From positions 1,302,001-1,366,000 of the forward strand of contig WBMQ01000010.1 of the NCBI GenBank assembly GCA_016630905.1: 64,000 bases of DNA, written 5' to 3'. A program made the translations under genes and the position numbers. Source of the stretch: Capillidium heterosporum (Eukaryota > Entomophthoromycota > Entomophthoromycetes > Entomophthorales > Capillidiaceae). Below the pieces are notes generated by a model. That model made no database searches and had not been told where the DNA came from. It saw only the letters and a list, made by a program, of their open reading frames with translations. Positions 61,213-64,000 of this stretch are shown piece by piece (the stretch's first letter is position 1; the number at the start of each line of letters is the position of its first letter).

Positions 61213-64000
61213 CTAACTATTGTTGGCAGCAAGTGGAGTAAATGACCTGATCGAATTATCCAATTCCCCATTGGAATCTTCGGCCAGCTGGGTATTACCT
61301 CCAGCTTCCGCTTCAGGGTTCAAATTTCTATCCCTCTGAACTCGATGGTCGAATCTAACTATTAAATTTTCGGAGTTGGTTCGAAGTGTCGTTGGAAAGC
61401 AGCAGAAACAGGTTCGATTCTTAGATAACTTTCTATACTGCTCCAAGCTGACTTTCTGAGGCATCCACAGGTGGGGTAAAGTCCCATGGATGGCTGGGTT
61501 GCCGTAGTGTGTGATCCCTGAGTCTAAGACACCGTAGTACTTGAACATAGGGGATTGGTCGTAGTTGGACCTTAGATCTGGTTCGGCAATAAACTGCTGT
61601 TGGTCCATTGACTCACTGAACGCCAAAGTGACTGGGTTAGCATCGTGCTCGTGTCCGTCCAAGGAGGTAGGTCCGAAGAAGTAGGAGCTACGGTGCTTAG
61701 GTGCAGCTGATGGCGTAGTTTCAGGTTCGTCAGTCAGTTCATCAGTCATAAAGTTATCTCGTTCACCGTCGATCCCATCATCGGCAATTAAAGGCTCGAG
61801 TATAGCGGCATCCCCCTGTAACAAAGTTGCCGGCAGATATTTGCAATCGTGAGGGTAGGCCCTTGAAGCGTAGAATACGAATACGGACGACAAAATAAGG
61901 AGTGGTACCATGGCAATCGTCAAGGGATACATGCTCTTTAAACTGAAGTAACCGGCCATAAGGACCTGTAGGATGAAGAGACCAACTATAATACGACGGA
62001 AGACCAAAGGCCAGTACAGACCTCCACTCTCATAGTTACGGAAGTAAACGTACAACAGGCAGTACTTGCTGACGTAATGGCCGGCTAAAAAGTACACGGC
62101 ACCAACCAGAAGAATTAAAGGGGAGACTACCGCGTAGGTAGTGCATATAACGAAGACGATCATAGGTTGACCGTACAACCAGCCATAGTCGGTAAAAACT
62201 GGTGCCAACAAGTCGGCAAAGTCCCTAGGAGTCCTACAGAAGATCCTACGGAACAAAAAGTAGAAGAGGGGGCCTAACTGTAAAAGTTGTAGCGGAAAGT
62301 AGCCGATTCCCAGGATCATGACGTAGTTAACAAAGAAAGGGGCAGCCGAAGGGAGAGCTTTGGCTAAAATAGTGGGGATTTCAGTCGGTTTCTCGATGAC
62401 GTTGTTGAGCAAGGTCTTCCAGACTGAAGTGGCAATCGTGAATACAAGCAGGATGTTGAACAGCAGGAAGAAGAAGTGCTTGGAGACGGCGTGCCGCTCG
62501 ATAGAGCTATGTGATTTGTTGCCCTCGATGATCGATAAGCCAGTAAATATGTATGGAGTCAGTGCAATGAAGGTGATGGTGGTGACGGTAGGTAAGAATC
62601 CCGACAGCAGACTCCACGCGTAGGGGGAGAGGTGCTCCAGGTTCTCGAGGAACTTGAATACCTTGACGAGCTCGTCCAAACTCAAAAGTGGGGAAATAAG
62701 GGAGAGGGGGATGGCCCAAAAGAAGACTACGAACAGCATGGCAAATTGGACTATTATGTCGCGGAGGAGTCTTTCCCTCGCGGTGACATTCAAGTTCATC
62801 CAATAGATATCACGCGGTTCTGGAGCCAATCGGGTCCGAAGTGCAAATGGAGTTTCGTTCTGGATGAGTTGGGCTGCCATATGAGCCGATCGAATCGAAC
62901 GGAAGGTGATGAATCCGGTGGTCGTGGTGTGATATTTTTTGTTCTTGGCGCGAAGGTGTTTAACTCCGATATCATAAGTCTTGAACAGATTGTAGTGGTG
63001 CCTTATGGCATCGACTTTGGATCCTATTAAGCCCCAGAATCCATCACGAGTAGCTGGTCGACGCTTGCCTTCGATTTCCAAAATAGTATCAGCCTGTAAT
63101 GTAGATTGCACTAGATCGGCGTCGTAGGTATCACTGAGACAAGGATTCCCTAACCATTTGACCAACCCATTCTCAACTTTTCTTAGGGCATTAGCTCTGG
63201 ACTGTATGAGGTGTGTCAACTTTCGCGTACTATGGCAAACTCTAGCCTCTTCCACTTCACCAAGATCCAATCCTTGGAAGTGCTCTTTCAAGCTAAAGTC
63301 GTTGCGGAATTTGGCAGGGATACCTTCAACCATTATAGATCTCGCTGTAAATGATTTGCGTGCTTTAAGTAGGAAACTCCATCTCAGTGAGGAGTACATC
63401 TGATACTCCCGGTTCAGAAAAAAGTACATCAGGAATGAAAAAAGGTAAACGCCTACACAGTTGGCTATTAGTCTTGGGGAACCAGCTTCTAAAGCTTGAA
63501 TAGACCACCTAAATTGATGTCGTAAGGTTTATCTTTGTCGTTATCACTATCGCTTGGGTTGGTTGCCGTTATTGGGATTAAAACTAAGCAGCCATAGATG
63601 GAACATATACCAAAGATTATCGCACTCATCTTAAAAAACCGTATAAACTACACTTGAAGTTAGATAAAGCTCATTTGTATAAAAGAGTTACCATCAAAGC
63701 ATCTAAGCCTACTAGTTCCAACAGTTTGGTTTCAGTTACATCGTGTAGAGGTTTGAACCACCCTAAAAAGCCTTTACCTAAAGGAGGTGGTGGATTTCTA
63801 TAGTGCACTATTAGCAACAAGCTTTTGAGATAAACTTTACTTGGTTAGCCTCAACTTAGGGCAGTAGAGGGCAGGCCACTGCAGCCGTGAAGTTGAAAAT
63901 ATCAAGATGGAGATTATCCCCAAGCACCAATGAGACTATAAGTTGGGTACCTGGCGTTGCTGTATTCCCAGCTTGATCAACTATGCCGCCGGTATTGTTG
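61213..64000 (-). CDS. CSC1: Calcium-permeable stress-gated channel, Csc1/TMEM63/OSCA family (5' incomplete)
   Basis: The main exon (to about 63515) encodes over 740 aa. It has ARSIMVEGIPAKFRNDFSLK in the cytosolic RNA-binding-like domain, TGFITFRSIRSAHMAAQLIQ, ALRTRLAPEPRDIYWMNLNV, then many helices including FAMLFVVFFWAIPLSLISPL, WSLLSGFLPTVTTITFIALT and FADLLAPVFTDYGWLYGQPM. These are DUF221/RSN1_7TM landmarks; the tail is cytosolic and Glu/Ser-rich. Upstream exons read NPPPPLGKGFLGWFKPLHDV and GLDALMFIRFFKMSAIIFGI. Further 5', QWPALYCPKLRLT follows a GGGG run where the frame of TPGTQLIVSLVLG needs one base fewer. Near 63512 the frame also needs a 20-nt removal. The gene may be real with odd splicing, or damaged. 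The start lies at or beyond the right edge. Confidence 0.85.

Overview
The window looks like nuclear DNA of an ascomycete fungus. The evidence is a Zn2Cys6 transcription factor, fungal versions of SCT1/GPT2, SPG1, RAV2, TVP18 and IDH1, a U2 snRNA, and genes cut by many very short introns. Most introns are about 36-60 nt, start GTAAGT, GTAACT or GTATNN, and end in TAG or CAG. Base composition is AT-rich. Calmodulin and SmB have an intron directly after the ATG. An intron-rich, early-branching lineage (Taphrinomycotina-like) would fit, but the clade is inference only. Introns were placed by eye from reading frame, GT-AG ends and family similarity, so exon joins are predictions.

Layout, 1-24.9 kb. 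The 5' end of an ERJ5-like ER J-protein gene leaves the left edge, followed by a Zn2Cys6 regulator and NUF2 (kinetochore). Then comes the most unusual part: a near-identical inverted repeat of 2,156 bp (5591-7746 and 16861-19016). Each arm holds the 3' part of SCT1/GPT2, a complete TEN1-like gene (CST telomere complex) and the 5' part of an F-box gene. Between the arms lie an intact F-box gene, a decayed tandem F-box copy, RAV2/Rogdi and RTP1/TANGO6. The right arm joins the full SCT1/GPT2 gene. Next come the U-box cyclophilin PPIL2/Cyp8 and SmB, a divergent pair of splicing-linked genes.

Layout, 25-41 kb. tRNA-Asn(GTT), an MFS transporter, an inverted pair of tRNA-Val(AAC) genes, RRP46 (exosome), a TMEM184/DUF300 membrane protein, calmodulin, SPG1 (septation GTPase), IDH1 (TCA cycle) and a third tRNA-Val.

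Layout, 42-64 kb. This half is gene-poor. It holds a secreted repeat protein with dibasic kexin-like sites and a one-base frameshift, the U2 snRNA, TVP18, a second divergent TVP18/Flower-like gene facing it, an INSIG homologue, ATP15, one small secreted protein, at least one clearly broken secreted-protein relic, and the 5'-incomplete CSC1/TMEM63 channel gene at the right edge.

The genes are mostly unlinked housekeeping functions. The best leads are the inverted duplication that doubled TEN1 and made chimeric F-box genes, and the kexin-type repeat precursor.
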